The notes: generated from the letters alone by a model not told the origin. 64,000 nucleotides of DNA from Incurvaria masculella (GCA_946894095.1 OX335656.1:4665001-4729000); one strand, 5' to 3'. Shown: positions 1 to 11,240, counted from the first letter of the stretch. Numbers and translations: made by a program.

Positions 1-90
1 CATATTTAGCATCAGAGGGTTGGTCTCTAACGTGAGAACCCAGATTCAGCCATTTACCTTATCGTGACCAAAAGTGTCGTGACCTCCCGG
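1..90 (-). mobile_element. Right end of CCGGGAGGTC-TIR element (partial)
   Basis: The sequence ending GACCTCCCGG at 90 is the inverted match of the left end of the element at 56608-57162, including CAGCCATTTACCTTATCGTGACC. The rest of the copy lies before the window start. Confidence 0.7.
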
Positions 91-304
91 AATACTGTAT
101 GCGGCGCGGGTGTGTGCGAGAGCACGCGGTCGCCGCTCGCTCGGCCGCCGGAGTCCGCTCCATCTCGACGCGCCCGTATCGAAACGCAGCGGTGGAATGG
201 ACGCGGCAGGATAGGCTGGACGCGATTTTAGTGGTGACCTCGCGAGGTCGCGGCGCGAGCGCACACCATGTCAAGTTTGGTTTGGATGCTGTAGGCGTCG
301 GACA
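91..304. other. GC-rich unique segment, no gene
   Basis: CpG-rich sequence between two transposon ends. Short ORFs occur on both strands but have no recognisable domain. Nothing supportable. Confidence 0.4.
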
Positions 305-650
305 AACCTATGCTCCCCATACAAACGTATGTAGTTTACTGATCATTTCAAAATCACTGTTCCAATTGGCTTGATATTTGGTATCTAATATTCGACAATA
401 AATATCTCTGTCTGCACGTTTTTGTTTTGCTGAAAAATCTAAAGCAAGTCGAATAAAAGGCAAAAGAAAATATATTTTCCCTGTTGCGTGACACACGACA
501 TATGTTTTTAAAAGACAAACACGCGCAGACATAAATATGGGTAGCTTGATATTAAATGCCAAATATCAACAAATTGGAACAGTGGGTTTGAAATGATTAG
601 TAAACTACGTTTGTATGAGGAGCCTAATTATCTGATGCTTACGGGCCCAA
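305..650. mobile_element. Palindromic MITE, GGCCCGTAAGC family, copy 1
   Basis: The arms are inverted repeats. The left arm carries CTCCCCATACAAACG then TAGTTTACT; the right arm carries AGTAAACTACGTTTGTATG and ends GCTTACGGGCCC. The left tip is degraded. Related copies at 33066-33432, 39251-39610 and 51305-51518. Open frames inside are repeat artefacts. Confidence 0.75.
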
Positions 651-989
651 CTTCATGTCAGGAGAGAGTGAGGTTATGGTAAACTGGCAATATTTATTTT
701 AATGCGATCGCTAGTTTCATTCTTCGTTGCGAAAACCAGCCAAATATACGAATAAAATCTTCCGTTTTCGTCACAAAGTAATATTATGATAATCTGTCGC
801 CGAGCTACTGAAATCTTTCTAGATACTCGACCGGTTGGTTATACATACATAGCAACGCAGATATCAGATTGTGTGCCAAGCGTAAATATTGTATTTCAAC
901 GAGTTCGTCAACATCGCACTGGCCCATAAATAACTGCACACCTTGTCGTTAGGCGATGTATTATGTATACCATGTCCATCGACGACACT
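651..989. other. Non-coding, nothing recognised
   Basis: AT-rich sequence with no domain, no TIR pair and no repeat shared with the rest of the window that I could see. Confidence 0.4.
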
Positions 990-1450
990 AGGCCATCCCG
1001 CTCAACTCCCCATACAAACGGAAAGAAGATCACGCGCATATTTATCGTCAGAGATCCAAAATTTTGCTCAAAATAGCTTTATTTGATCGAACTAGATGTC
1101 TGATAATTGTTAGCATTGCACAATTGTGTTTGGTTTCTACATAAGTTATAAGGTGTGAAAGTTCGAATTTTCCGCGTGTTTTATACAATAACTTTGGAGG
1201 TGGATTACTCAACGATAAAATCTATACATCTTAAAAAGATTAGTCATCAGAGATACGTCGTTTTTACTTTTAGCTATAAGTCGTTTTGTAATATCAAATT
1301 TTCGTAAATCTTACCAAATCAAACACTATGCGCATTGTCTGCTTTGTGGACATGTTGCATCCTCCTCATCACGGAGCCTGTCTTTTTCTTTGAAACATGG
1401 AGGGTCCTAGAGCGCAATACCGTGCCTGCGAAAGAGTTAGTTCCGTCGGG
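990..1450 (-). mobile_element. TTAA MITE, GGTGGCCC family, copy 1 (truncated)
   Basis: Matches the element at 7286-7823 in inverse orientation, from GGCCATCCCGCTCAACTCCC to AGTTAGTTCCGTCGGG. Both outermost TTAAGGTGG tips are missing. The body includes the landmark TTAAAAAGATTAGTCATCAG and the AAAGAAAAAGACAGGCTCC region (inverse). Confidence 0.8.
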
Positions 1451-1603
1451 AAGGGACAGCGATTCCTCAAAAAGGCGTTCTTTTTATCACACACGTTCGT
1501 TAAAAACGAAAGGAAAAGATATCCGTTAGGATATTATTAATTCTGTGGGTAAAGACTTGAGAAAAGATGGCGCCTTAGCACCCTACGGTCGGGTTTGTTT
1601 TGC

Positions 1604-1702
1604 ACCTGTCAAAACTTAGTACGAGATTAACACCGGACCAACCATACAAAAACCGGTTTAGTCCGGTGGATCGGGTTAGTCCGCCCACTCTGAATAGAGA
1701 TT
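1604..1702. mobile_element. ACCGG/AGTCCG short repeat, copy 1
   Basis: Contains CTGTCAAAACTTAGTACGAG, ACACCGGACCAACCATAC, CCGGTTTAGTCCG and ACTCTGAATA. The same string of motifs recurs at 5468-5564 with 6058-6132, at 33698-33795, 53755-53860, 54228-54335 (inverted) and 54744-54832. It is a short element or the arm of a longer palindromic one. Confidence 0.6.
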
Positions 1703-3038
1703 TTATTGTCTCTGAAATGCCTAATGGTTCTTCAATCTCACGATATGTCACTTATCTCACAGCAATGATTTTTGTAGATTTGGTAAAGGCAGTTTTTGAA
1801 AGTTTTTCACGATACCAGCGCTCGACGGTTTTAAAATATGAGGCTTCCTCATTGCACACTGAAGTCAGAAACATTGAAGTATGTTAGTTCTATTCGTAAG
1901 TTGTAGAAAATTATTGCTCGAACATTTTCCTTAGATATATTAATTTTCGTATGCAGATTGAGAACTTTGAAATGACGCTCTCTCTAAACAATTTCACTAA
2001 TCCTATATCTTTCAATTGTTTACATTAGAGCGTCTTCTAAATACTAGATCGCTGCACGGTTCTATATTCGATGTTCGCTGTAAATATGTAAACGTCAAGA
2101 CTTAAATGGCAGGTCTTGCATAAACATATTCTGTGGTGTCATGTAGTCCTTGTCAGCTTCGGCACGACTGTATACCATAATTTACATCGCGTTAATCGCA
2201 ACATTTACAAAGTAGCCATTAGTAGTAAACCCACAGATTTATCACTTCCTTCGTGTCATTAGAGACGAAACAAGCTAAACGTTCAACCGATTTAAATATC
2301 CGGTTTTCTCAGTGATGCCGCCGCCGCCGTGGGGTACCTACCTGGTTGTATTTACTTGGTTTCGCTCAGGTTAATATACCTACCTAGTTTTGAAGTAAAA
2401 GCGTTTGTTAAAGTTTGAAGTAAAAGCGGAAAACACGCATTTCCGGTGTGTGCTAGCCGCTGGTATGTTCATCAGAATTGTGTGACGCCAGAGAGTGCCT
2501 GTAGGGACCTATCTTCTCTATGCCTATGTTTAATCGTATACATATGTACAGTTTGCATGTCGTGCTCAAAGCACTCCAACTAAACAATGATATCTACCGA
2601 ACATTTGTCCCTCAATTATCCATCAATTAAATAATCCATTCATTGATACTCGAAAGTTGTAATTATTACCGTTATCAACTTTGGCTCAGCAGGTGAGGGT
2701 GCATTAGGTACAGCTTTGGAACCTATCTCGCCTAACCTAACCAGAACATTTGTAAGCACAGTAGAAAAACGGAAGGATAAGTGTCATCAAGGCAGGTCCA
2801 AAGTAGGCGCGCTAGAGGTTCATATTCCGTTTTTTATCTGAGAACCCAACGTAACCTATTGTATTTGGAAAATAGGGAGTGGACTGCATCCACGTGGCAG
2901 TCGTAAAAAGCACTGGGGCAAACCGCTGAGGAGGCAAGAACTGCAGTTGGACCCTTCTAGGGTTACTCGACGTAAGCGGGAAAAACTGCTGTAGCAGTTG
3001 GTGATTGATGACACTATATTATACCGAAGTAATCATTC
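1703..3038. other. Non-coding, no gene
   Basis: No supportable coding region. The sequence has a short CCGCCGCCG run near 2320 and a CCTAACCTAACC stretch near 2730, a possible fragment of telomere-like repeat. Otherwise unremarkable. Confidence 0.4.
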
Positions 3039-3280
3039 ACTAGGTGGCAGGGTTTAAGCCCGCCCGGGTTGGTACCATCGCATTGGATGAAAAGATGGTC
3101 GAAGCGGCAATGAAAAATTGTCCGTGTTTTCCATACAGCTCAATGTAGCCGTGCTCATAAAGTGAAGGTCCCGGCATGGCACCCCATTCCTTCGGGAATG
3201 TGGTGGGTGTATTGGGATAACATCATAACGGTAGTTGTGTGGTATTAGCTATCCATTTGAGGTTGCATAAAACAAAAGCA
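3039..3280 (+). mobile_element. SINE body, copy 1 (head missing)
   Basis: Starts in the TAGGTGGCAGGGTTTAAGCC segment and continues through GGTCGAAGCGGCAATGAAAA, the GGAAGGTCC-like and CATTCCTTCGGGAATGTGG blocks to TTAGCTATCC and an A-rich end. The tRNA-like head is absent or replaced. Same family as 39645-40018 and 55664-56000. Confidence 0.75.
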
Positions 3281-3502
3281 CCGAAAGACCGAAAAATCTT
3301 ACTGGAAGAACATATCTCCTGGTCCCTCCAGGAATACCACTGTTCAGATGATAACATTATGTAGCACTATGCGTAACGCCCGGCTTACATTTATCGCACT
3401 GTCTGCACTTCTCTGGGCATTATGAATACTGCTCGGGCACTACGCATAATGCTCCCTTCATGATTTGGTCCATAACATAATGTACTTTTATCATTACTTA
3501 CG
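3281..3502. other. Non-coding; possible short inverted motif
   Basis: GCACTATGCGTAACGCCC near 3363 and GGGCACTACGCATAATGC near 3435 are imperfect related motifs, probably an eroded small repeat. No gene. Confidence 0.3.
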
Positions 3503-3620
3503 CTCTACGCCCGTTTTCACCGCCTCCAGCTAGGAAAATCCCAAATTTATGTTTCGGTTACACCATGTGAATATGCAAAGTAACCGAAAGTTAGCTATCG
3601 GATTTCTGGTAGCTAGATAC
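3503..3620. mobile_element. Small palindromic MITE, CGGTTA family, copy 1
   Basis: CCCGTTTTCACCGCCTCCAG, then TTTCGGTTACACC and AACCGAAAGTTA. Diverged relative of the better-preserved palindrome at 24768-24892. Confidence 0.55.
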
Positions 3621-4132
3621 TAGTACACTAAAATTAATCTGATTCGAGCATTTGTGATAACCTACACGCCGATACTTATGCTTCTCTTGTTCTCATATTG
3701 CATTATAGAATATGTATAAGTGCTAAACATTGCCAAGCGTATGTAAGACGTTATGCTAAGTATACGAAGTAAACACATTCGCTCCCACTTCCACCCTCGA
3801 TCATGTTCAAAGCAAGAATATTTCGTGTAACATCAAAAGAAAAGGTTAAAGTAAAATGAGAAAATAATATGGAGAACGTGTCCGCTTGACGTGTCGTGTC
3901 GCGAGGGACGGTGGGTGTGTGAGGCCCCATATGATCCCTGCTACGAGGGTGGGTAGGGACCTTGGAAGTGTGTGTTGAGATTTTTTATCGTTCGTACAGC
4001 CAGCCTTTCACTATGTTTATGAAGAATTAATTTTTCATATTAATGTGTCCTTGCTTCACGCTCGATTCTACAGACAGGAGAGTTATTTAATGGAGGAAAT
4101 GAAAGAACTGAAAATGAATAAATTTTTTTTAG

Positions 4133-4358
4133 AAAAAACCGACTTCTGAACTATACCTATACGTACAAACTTAAACTAAAAAGTAGAACAAACAATTACA
4201 ATAAAATTGATATGGGACCACATCAAAATTATAACCTACCAAATAAAAAAAGTTCATCAAAATCAGTTTATAATTGGCGGAGTAATCGCGTAACAAACAT
4301 ACAAAAACACATACAGTCGAATTGAGAACCTCCTCCTTTTTTGAAGTCGGTTATAAAA
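4133..4358. mobile_element. CCGACTTC palindromic repeat (lepidopteran type)
   Basis: Begins AAAAAACCGACTTC and ends GAAGTCGGTT, with internal GAGAACCTCCTCC and ACATACAGTCGAATTG. This form is very common in lepidopteran genomes. It is non-coding and about 225 bp long. Confidence 0.8.
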
Positions 4359-4479
4359 ACTAAATATATCTTGACGTGCTTTTCGCAGCCCTGTAAAGGA
4401 TCCCATGGGTATCTTTGGGCACCTCTTACGTGAGACCTACACCAAGCTATATCTATACGCCAGATACCGCGCTCAAAAT

Positions 4480-4768
4480 AAAAAAAACGGCCAAGTGCGA
4501 GTCAGAATCGCTCACGAAGGGTTCCGTACCATCGTACAAGATTTAACACAAAAAAATCTCATTTTTTTGTATGGGGTCCCCCTAAATGTTTATTTTACCT
4601 TACCTATTTGTTGTTATAGCGGCAAAATTATATACATAATCGGTGAAAAATTTAGCTGCCTACCCATTACGGTTAATGAGATACAGCCCTGTGACAGACG
4701 GGCGGACGGACAGCGGAGGCTTAGTAATAGGGTTCCGTTTTCACCCTTTGGGTACGGAACCCTAAAAA
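4480..4768 (-). mobile_element. GTCY-microsatellite MITE, copy a
   Basis: One of twelve copies in the window. Orientation here: CGGCCAAGTGCGAG at the left and GGTACGGAACCCTAAAAA at the right. The internal TTGTTATAGCGGCAAAAT and ACAGCCCTGTGACAGACGG blocks are intact. The GGAC microsatellite is short (GGGCGGACGGACAG). Resembles the lepidopteran class of MITEs that carry hitchhiking (GTCY)n repeats (MINE-2-like). Confidence 0.9.
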
Positions 4769-5015
4769 TCATCGATGATTGCCCATCGATATAAAGTCCG
4801 TTGATTAAACGTAATATGGAGAGGAGAACCCATTTGAGTACTCATCATTTCGATTCCAAAGCAACGTTCTCAAGAGCGTTCTCCACTCGGTGTTCACTGT
4901 TGGATTCAAGAAGCGCCATTACTTGTATTCCGGAGGGGGCTTAAGAAGTTTTGTAAGCCCTTTCCCGCGCGCCGCCCCGCCCCCACTCGACATCTACGCG
5001 ATCGCAGAGGGCACG

Positions 5016-5254
5016 TTTTTAGGGTTCCGTACCCAATGGGGTGAAAACGGAACCCTATTACTAAGCCTCCGCTGTCCGTCCGAATGTCCGTTCGTCCGTC
5101 TGTCACAGGGCTGTATCTCATGAACCGTAATAGGTAGGCAGCTGAAATTTTCACAGAATGTGTATTTATTTTGTCGCTATAACAACAAAATAAAGGTAAA
5201 ATAAAAAAATTATAAAAATTGAAGGGGTTTACAAAAACGTGTTTTTTTTTGTGT
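5016..5254 (+). mobile_element. GTCY MITE, copy b (3' truncated)
   Basis: Starts TTTTTAGGGTTCCGTACCC, carries a (GTCC)n-derived run with interruptions (GTCCGAATGTCCGTTCGTCC) and stops in the poly-T region. The terminal GTGCGAGTCCGACTCGCAC and GGCCGG are absent. Confidence 0.85.
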
Positions 5255-5467
5255 CTACATACATTTCGGGATGTGATAGAAATAATGAAATACATTATTT
5301 TGCAATAACTTAAAATAATTTTACACTGAATACGTAGTTAAAATTTGATTTTTTTCCAGGCAACTTTTGTGGTGACGATGAATAGTAGTTAGTATGCGTA
5401 AAGATTAACAGAAATCAAAATATTGATATGACTTAATATCCATCAGTCGCAACCATATAGTTATGTA

Positions 5468-5564
5468 TGTACAAAAACTGGTTTAATCCGGCAATAGTCC
5501 GCGCACTAAAGTTAATCCGGCCACTCTGAATACGACAGTACCAGTCGTATTCAGAGAGCACCTG
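5468..5564. mobile_element. ACCGG/AGTCCG repeat, copy 2, left part (split by insertion)
   Basis: CTGGTTTAATCCGG to GACAGTACCAGTCGTATTCAGAG, itself a small hairpin (GAATACGAC / GTCGTATTC). The CTGTYAAAACTTAGTAC segment of the family is interrupted at CTGTTAA by the MITE at 5569-6053 and resumes at 6058. Confidence 0.65.
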
Positions 5565-6057
5565 TTAAGGCGCTAGGACTGGCCAACTACTCGCGCCATA
5601 CAAATGCACTTTTTAACAAATGTAATAATATGTAGTGAAACGCTTCAGAAAATCCAAATAGAACTCCAGACTGATAATGGATTGTTAATATTGTTTGATT
5701 CCATCATTTATTTAAATAATAATAAAAATAAAAAAGTTGATTTTTCTCATTAGAAATCTGAAAGTAATTCTATTAATAGATATAAGCAAAAACAGCATAT
5801 ATGCATAAACAAAACATTCCATTTGCTATTAGATTTCTACATTTAGTCAAAAAATTTCGGAAATGGACACCGTTTCCGCAATGTATTTTGTATAGAAAAA
5901 GGTAACATACATTAACGAAAATAGGTTGATTAATAGACAAGGAATCATATATTGTAAGAATGACTTATTATCATATATTGTTATAATCGTCAGACTTAGT
6001 TAGTTAACTTGGGGTGCCTCGTCTAACTTTGCGATTTGGCTAGTACCAGGGCCTTAA
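5565..6057 (+). mobile_element. TTAA MITE, GGCGCTAG family, copy 1
   Basis: Flanked by TTAA on both sides (5565-5568, 6054-6057). TIR: GGCGCTAGGACTGGCC at the left and GGCTAGTACCAGGGCC at the right. Removing the insert and one TTAA restores CTGTTAAAACTTAGTAC of the host repeat, which supports a TTAA target duplication. The second copy is at 44791-45266. Confidence 0.85.
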
Positions 6058-6132
6058 AACTTAGTACAAGATGTGACACCGGACTAACCTTACAAAACCG
6101 GTTTAGTCCTGCGTGCCCACTCTGAATACGGC
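6058..6132. mobile_element. ACCGG/AGTCCG repeat, copy 2, right part
   Basis: Continues with AACTTAGTACAAGATG, ACACCGGACTAACC, ACCGGTTTAGTCC and ACTCTGAATACGGCTG after the nested MITE. Confidence 0.65.
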
Positions 6133-6328
6133 TGTATATTTTTAGTGGCTTATTTAATAACTTTTTTAATTTTTCATTTTTCCTTATGGTGACTATGCAC
6201 ACTTAGATACGTCAGAAAGAACATACATAATATGTGTAGATTTTACTTCAGTTAGTTATAAAAGTTCGACCAAAAAATTACCTTCGTCAAATATTTCAAT
6301 AAAAAACATTTTTTTATTAATATTTTCA

Positions 6329-6400
6329 AATTATCTTACTTTTAAATTAACTTACTTTCAAATTAACTTATTTTCAAATTAACTTATTTTCAAATAATCA
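6329..6400. repeat. 16-bp AT-rich tandem repeat
   Basis: About four degenerate units of TTCAAATTAACTTACT/TTTT. Microsatellite-scale and non-coding. Confidence 0.7.
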
Positions 6401-6664
6401 AATTATTGATTGAGATATACTTAGCTTTAGTTGACAATTTATGAAGACCTTGCGGCGAGGCCGAAACTACAAGGAATCAGTTCGACTGTGCACATAACGC
6501 AATGTTTTCCAGTACAATGTACTCGGTCTTTATTAATAGTTAGCTTGATTAATGCAGTTGTGGCTTTATAGGATTTTACGGTTCTACGGCTCGTAAAACT
6601 ATAACGAAGCCATGTTCTCCGGTATCAGCCCGCGTGAATGTCCGACGAAAAACGGTTGTATTTT

Positions 6665-6758
6665 CCCTGATGCATATTTACACCTTGTCCTATTTTAGGT
6701 GCCTACCTTCAAAGTATTCGGAAACTAAAATAGGACACGGTGTGTAGCATACATTTAC
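6665..6758. repeat. Inverted repeat around TCCTATTTTAG
   Basis: CACCTTGTCCTATTTTAG near 6672 pairs with CTAAAATAGGACACGGTGTG near 6725, giving a hairpin about 80 nt long. Probably a tiny MITE remnant. Confidence 0.5.
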
Positions 6759-7281
6759 CCCACTGCTAACCTCTCACGTTATTGGCGTGATAGTAGTAAC
6801 GTTTAGGAATAATCAACCTAAAGTGGATGTTGCACCGGTCAGTACATTTATTTCGCCAGCGAAATGCTCATGTTTTCCCAAGACTGAAAAATGTCTAACC
6901 AAATGGTATTTAATATAAATTGATATAATTTTCAAATGCATGTTTTCGTCTAGTGTAATTTAAAACGAACCTAGATCCCACGTGTCGTTTTCGACTGTCA
7001 TAACAGGAGGTGTGATACAAGCCATCCATGTCCAGTGTTAAATACAACGTTCCCACGTTTTTACGTAACATTCGATTCTTTTTACACTAAATACATGAAT
7101 AACTTTGTATGAAAAGTCTAACTTTTTATTTAGAGGATATTCAGAAAAAGTTATTAAGCTTTTTGGTTTTATTCCATATTATAAATCCCAATAATAATTT
7201 TCCAAATTAAATTTACTGGCCATTGCTACACTGTAAAAGCAGATACAGACGGCATTGAATCGGTAAATAATAGTTCTCAAG

Positions 7282-7827
7282 TTAAGGTGGCCCAACCCGG
7301 CGGGCCTAACTCATTCGCGGGCACGGTACAAAACCGTGCTGTTGCGCTCTGGGATCTTCTCTGTTTCAAAGAATAAGACAGGCTAAGAGGAAGATGCAAC
7401 ATGTCCACAAAAAAGACAATATGCATATGTGTATGATTTGGTAAGATTTACGAAAATTTTAATTTCAAATCGACTTATAGCTAAAAGTAAACCACGAACG
7501 CTGTAGTCAAAAATTTTACAAAAACCAAATAGATTTTAAATCTTGATTAAATACGCTATGCCTGATGACTAATCTTTTTAAGATGTTCTTACATTATCAT
7601 TGCGTAATCCACCTCCAAAGTTATTGTATAAAACGCGCAAAAAATTTGAACTTTCGGACCTTATAACTTAGAAACCAAACACAATTTTACAATGCCAATG
7701 GTCATCAGACATCTAGTTCGATCAAATAAAGCTATTTTGAGCAAAATTTTGGATCTCTGACAAGAAATATGGGCGTGATCTTCTTTCCCCATTTGTATGG
7801 GGAGATGAGCGGGATGGGCCACCTTAA
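7282..7827 (+). mobile_element. TTAA MITE, GGTGGCCC family, complete copy
   Basis: Bounded by TTAA (7282-7285, 7824-7827). TIRs are GGTGGCCCA and TGGGCCACC. The body contains ACTCATTCGCGGGCACGG, the GACTAATCTTTTTAAGATG landmark and GAAATATGGGCGTGATC. No transposase; small ORFs on both strands are incidental. Best reference for the family. Confidence 0.88.
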
Positions 7828-8220
7828 GCGGACAGAAATACTGAGCGACAGACAGACCCCCGCCATTGCCCCAGGCTCTGGATATAGTGATGTGTGGTTG
7901 ATCGTGTACCTACTGCTCCAGAATAAGTATTGGTACCGCGTGGTCAAGGAACATATTATAATGCCAGCGTGCTAGCTCTGTTCCTCTTCGGAAAAAAACG
8001 ATCGCGGCGCAACGAACAACGAATAAAAACAAATACATAAAAAAAAGTTTACAAATTGGATAGTTGCATAAATACTCGAGTTTCAATTCGCAGTGGATGA
8101 CTCAATACACCATGTTCTATCTGTCACCACAAGTAGGCAGTGGAGGCCACATAATATTCGTCGCACACGACGCGTTAGTGACGTCATTCTGTACAAACGT
8201 TATAGAATCTGAGCGGTCAG
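7828..8220. other. Non-coding, no gene
   Basis: A 68-codon frame runs out of the MITE but has no recognisable content. No other structure seen. Confidence 0.35.
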
Positions 8221-8705
8221 TCTGAGTTCTCACCTAAATTGGCGTTTACGGAACTCCAAAGTTACGTAAAAACGTCAAACCCCATGCAAATGTTTACTAC
8301 TTATTCTGTGGTTTTAACGTCTTCAAGCTGTCAATGTCAAACTCGGACTTCCGATTTGTATGAAAGCGCGGAGTCGGCGTAAATGGTAACGTCGACATAT
8401 TTACGGCAACGTTGAGTAAGCTGTCAAATCAAACTCAGACTCGCAAATGTTAGTTCGCCTCACGCCCACTGCGCGCGCTCCTCAATTTCTCCATACATTT
8501 GAAAACGCCAGTCGATCGGTTTGGCGTAAACGCCAATTTAGGTCACAACTGGGACTGCGAGCTCTGAGCCCGTAGTCCCAGCTTTGACAGCTTGAAGAAG
8601 TAAAACCACAGAATATCTAGTAAAAACTTGTATGGAGTTTGACGTTTTTACGAAGTTCCGTAAACGCCACTTTAGGTGACAACTGGGACTAGCAGCTCGG
8701 TGCTT
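8221..8705. mobile_element. GTGACAACTGGGACT-end MITE, copy 1 (composite)
   Basis: The first unit (8221-8571) runs from TCACCTAAATTGGCGTTTAC to ACGCCAATTTAGGTCACAAC. A second partial unit (8572-8705) ends TTTAGGTGACAACTGGGACT. Shared internal motifs are ACAGAATATCTAGTAAAAAC, GCGGAGTCGGCG and CTGTCAAATCAAACTCAGA. Further copies at 9903-10205, 12115-12462 and 23387-23767. Confidence 0.75.
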
Positions 8706-9902
8706 AGTTCCGTTCCTCCTCCGGAGCCGGATATTCCCTGTGGAGATGGGCGAACGGAGTCGCGAGGGCGAGTGTACCCGCGGGGGTGGGCGGCGGACGA
8801 GGGGAGGGGGTGGCGTGCTCGCTGGTGACATTTGGAAAGTTGTAATTAGTTTTTCCACGGAAGCCTGCTCGGTGGCGGGCGAACCGTTTTTATTCGCACA
8901 TTTGTGCTATTTGCTATTTCGACCAGTTGGTACATTATAATCTACGAAACCATGCATTGACAGCTTTTTTTGCAACCAATACGGTCACAAAAAGGGTAAG
9001 GCTTTCGGTCTAGAGACATACGGATATGTGCAAAGAAGCTTGTCCGCTCGTTGCAATAAGCGACGTCCAAAACTCTCGGCTCCATGAGTTGGTCATATAA
9101 AATCCAGTGGTAGTAGAGCATGCTGCCAACTGAAATCTAAAATAATCTGAACAATTGAATCGAAAATGCTTCGCATACTTGCTAGTGCTTCATGGTACCT
9201 TGGAAGAAAGAAGGCAGACAATATTTAACAGCAACGTTAACCATAACCAGAGATTGTGCACTACAGCCTCAGTATATACTCTATAATTACCCTGAAATAC
9301 TGGCCTGCCACCTAAGGACTAGTCCATTAGTCAAATGAGGGGGCAAATAGAGGGGAGAAAGGCGTTTGAAAAATATTACATTTGATCACTAGAAGGAGGG
9401 AGGGAGTGTGGCGCGTGTTTTTCGCGCTAGCAATGTGGCCAATGTATAGTAAAAATTACTTAGCTACACTCGCAACCACTGAACTAATTAACAAATTAGG
9501 CTAAACTAAACTTTCAGTAGACACAAAAAGTGCGTGTGCGAGTTTGTGTTTGGTAGCTCATTAAAGCAAACTCGCAAATCGAATGTAATTTTTGTATTTC
9601 TACCTGCGCGCTGCTGTCTATACATGCGGCACGTTTGTTTGTTTATTTACGTGTTTTTATTCCTGGGTGCCATCCACGGGTGCCATCCAACTTGAATAGA
9701 GAACGCCGAGATAACGCTATACGTACAATATATACCTTAGGTAGGTTTATGCTATGCGTTTTAAATATGACTGCCTCTCACTTCCGCAGTAAAAGTCGAC
9801 TCGCTATGGGAAAAACAGTGGTATGGTTTGCTCGCTTGAGTGAGCAAAGTAATCTCAGTCCTTTTTCCACGCACAGCTCACATTATTACTGAATGCAAAC
9901 AA
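8706..9902. other. Non-coding, no gene
   Basis: Contains a short G-rich stretch near 8755-8820. ORFs of 66-85 codons have no recognisable domain. No repeat seen. Confidence 0.35.
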
Positions 9903-10205
9903 AGTTCCGTGAACGGTTTGCACGGAACTTCGAAATTACGTAAAAACTTCTAACTTGTACAAGTTTTACTACTGATTCTGTGCTTTTACTTCTTCAAGAT
10001 GTCAAAATCAAACTCGGATTACCGGTTTGTATGAAAACGCGGAGTCGGCGTAACGGCAACGTCAACGTTTTTACGGCGGCGATGAGTAAGCTGTCAAATC
10101 AAACTCAGAGTCGCAAATGTTAGTTCGCCCTCTCAGAATCAAATGTCACTCGATCGGTTTGGCGTAAACGACAATTTAGGTGACAAGTGGGACTAGGAGC
10201 TCTGG
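9903..10205. mobile_element. GTGACAACTGGGACT-end MITE, copy 2
   Basis: From GTTCCGTGAACGG to TTAGGTGACAAGTGGGACTA, with GCGGAGTCGGCGTAA and CTGTCAAATCAAACTCAGA in the same order as copy 1. Confidence 0.7.
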
Positions 10206-10379
10206 AACTGCTTATTACGTTAAAATTGTGTAGTGTATTAAAATCGGCCAAATGAGCACAAGTGGAGCGATACAGACATTGTGATGCGTGTCATAAATAA
10301 TTAAATCGAAACTTTTCAAGAGGAGTATCCAAACGGACAGACTAGTATCGTTATCCGGCTATTTATCGCAAGTCCTCCC

Positions 10380-10735
10380 CCGCGGCGGCCGCGTCGAACT
10401 CGCCAGCAGCGGTGAACTCCTAAATCTTCGCCGCGGTCAAAAAAATACACATCGGATTTAGTCACAAGCAAATAATTGAGTGCCCGCGGCGGCGATAACT
10501 CACGCGCTTCCGACTGGCGTTATTAGGCCCCCGCAATAAAGCGACGCGGTAATTATTCGTTTGTTCGGCGTGTACACGAATAAACTTTACGAGTCGAACG
10601 TCGAGGCATAACATTTTACTATCTCACATGTTTCGTGAACGTTAAACACGACGCCAGAAGAAATGCTTTTTATCGCCCGCCGCCGCCGCGCCGTTCGCCT
10701 CCGAAGCGAACACGGCGATGCAGGTATGCATGTTT
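10380..10735. promoter_or_regulatory. GC-rich, homeodomain-site-rich unique island
   Basis: Non-repetitive and CpG-rich (CGCGGCGGCCGCG), interspersed with AATAATTGAG, GGTAATTATTCG and ACGAATAAACTTTACGAG, which resemble homeodomain and Caudal-type sites. No coding potential. Candidate enhancer near sbb, by composition only. Confidence 0.25.
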
Positions 10736-10923
10736 GTCTAGTTTGAGCGTTCCCCTCCACCGCACCGAACCGAAGAAAGAATTCAGTGGCAACTATTTTC
10801 GGATCGTACATTTATGTCAATTCGCCGTAGCGGTGGCTCAGAATCCGCCTGGCGTTCCGGAGGCGGCGTACGTTGGAATCGTATATACACCTCCGGAACG
10901 GAGACCCTTCGCGTTCGGTCCCT
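10736..10923. repeat. 188-bp local duplication, unit 1
   Basis: From GTCTAGTTTGAGCGTTCCC to GCGTTCGGTCCC. Repeated about 319 bp downstream at 11055-11240. Includes an inverted pair, GGCGTTCCGGAGG and CCTCCGGAACGGAG, around GTTGGAATCGTATATAC. Not seen elsewhere in the window. Confidence 0.8.
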
Positions 10924-11054
10924 CACTGGCGTTTTTAACCAATGTATTTGACCATAGCCGCGTCGCTTAGGCCTTTCTAGCACAATCATTGCATTGCTTA
11001 GTTAAAAGTAAAGTTACTTCCATACTTTTTAGATTACCGCGGTCGTTGAAAGTT

Positions 11055-11240
11055 TTTCTAGTTTAAGCGTTCCCGTCCACCGCACCGCACCTAAGAAATA
11101 ATTCAGTGACAACTCTATTCGGATAGTACATTTACGTCAATCCGCCGTAGCGGTGGCTCAGACTCCCCTGGCGTTCCGGAGGTGTACGTTGGAATCGTAT
11201 ATACGCCTCCGGAACGGAGACCATTCGCGTTCGGCCCCTT
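11055..11240. repeat. 188-bp local duplication, unit 2
   Basis: Second unit, from TTCTAGTTTAAGCGTTCCC to GCGTTCGGCCCC. It differs by scattered substitutions and small deletions (GGAGGTGTACG against GGAGGCGGCGTACG). The GTATATAC core and CCTCCGGAACGGAGACC are conserved. Confidence 0.8.

Noticed and set aside
4405..4794. 129-codon ORF (and similar at 4906-5295, 14272-14739, 38237-38608, 48192-48605)
   Set aside because: Reads through GTCY MITE sequence; the shared peptide CCYSGKI...AAYLLRFMRYSPV appears wherever the MITE occurs and is not a protein.
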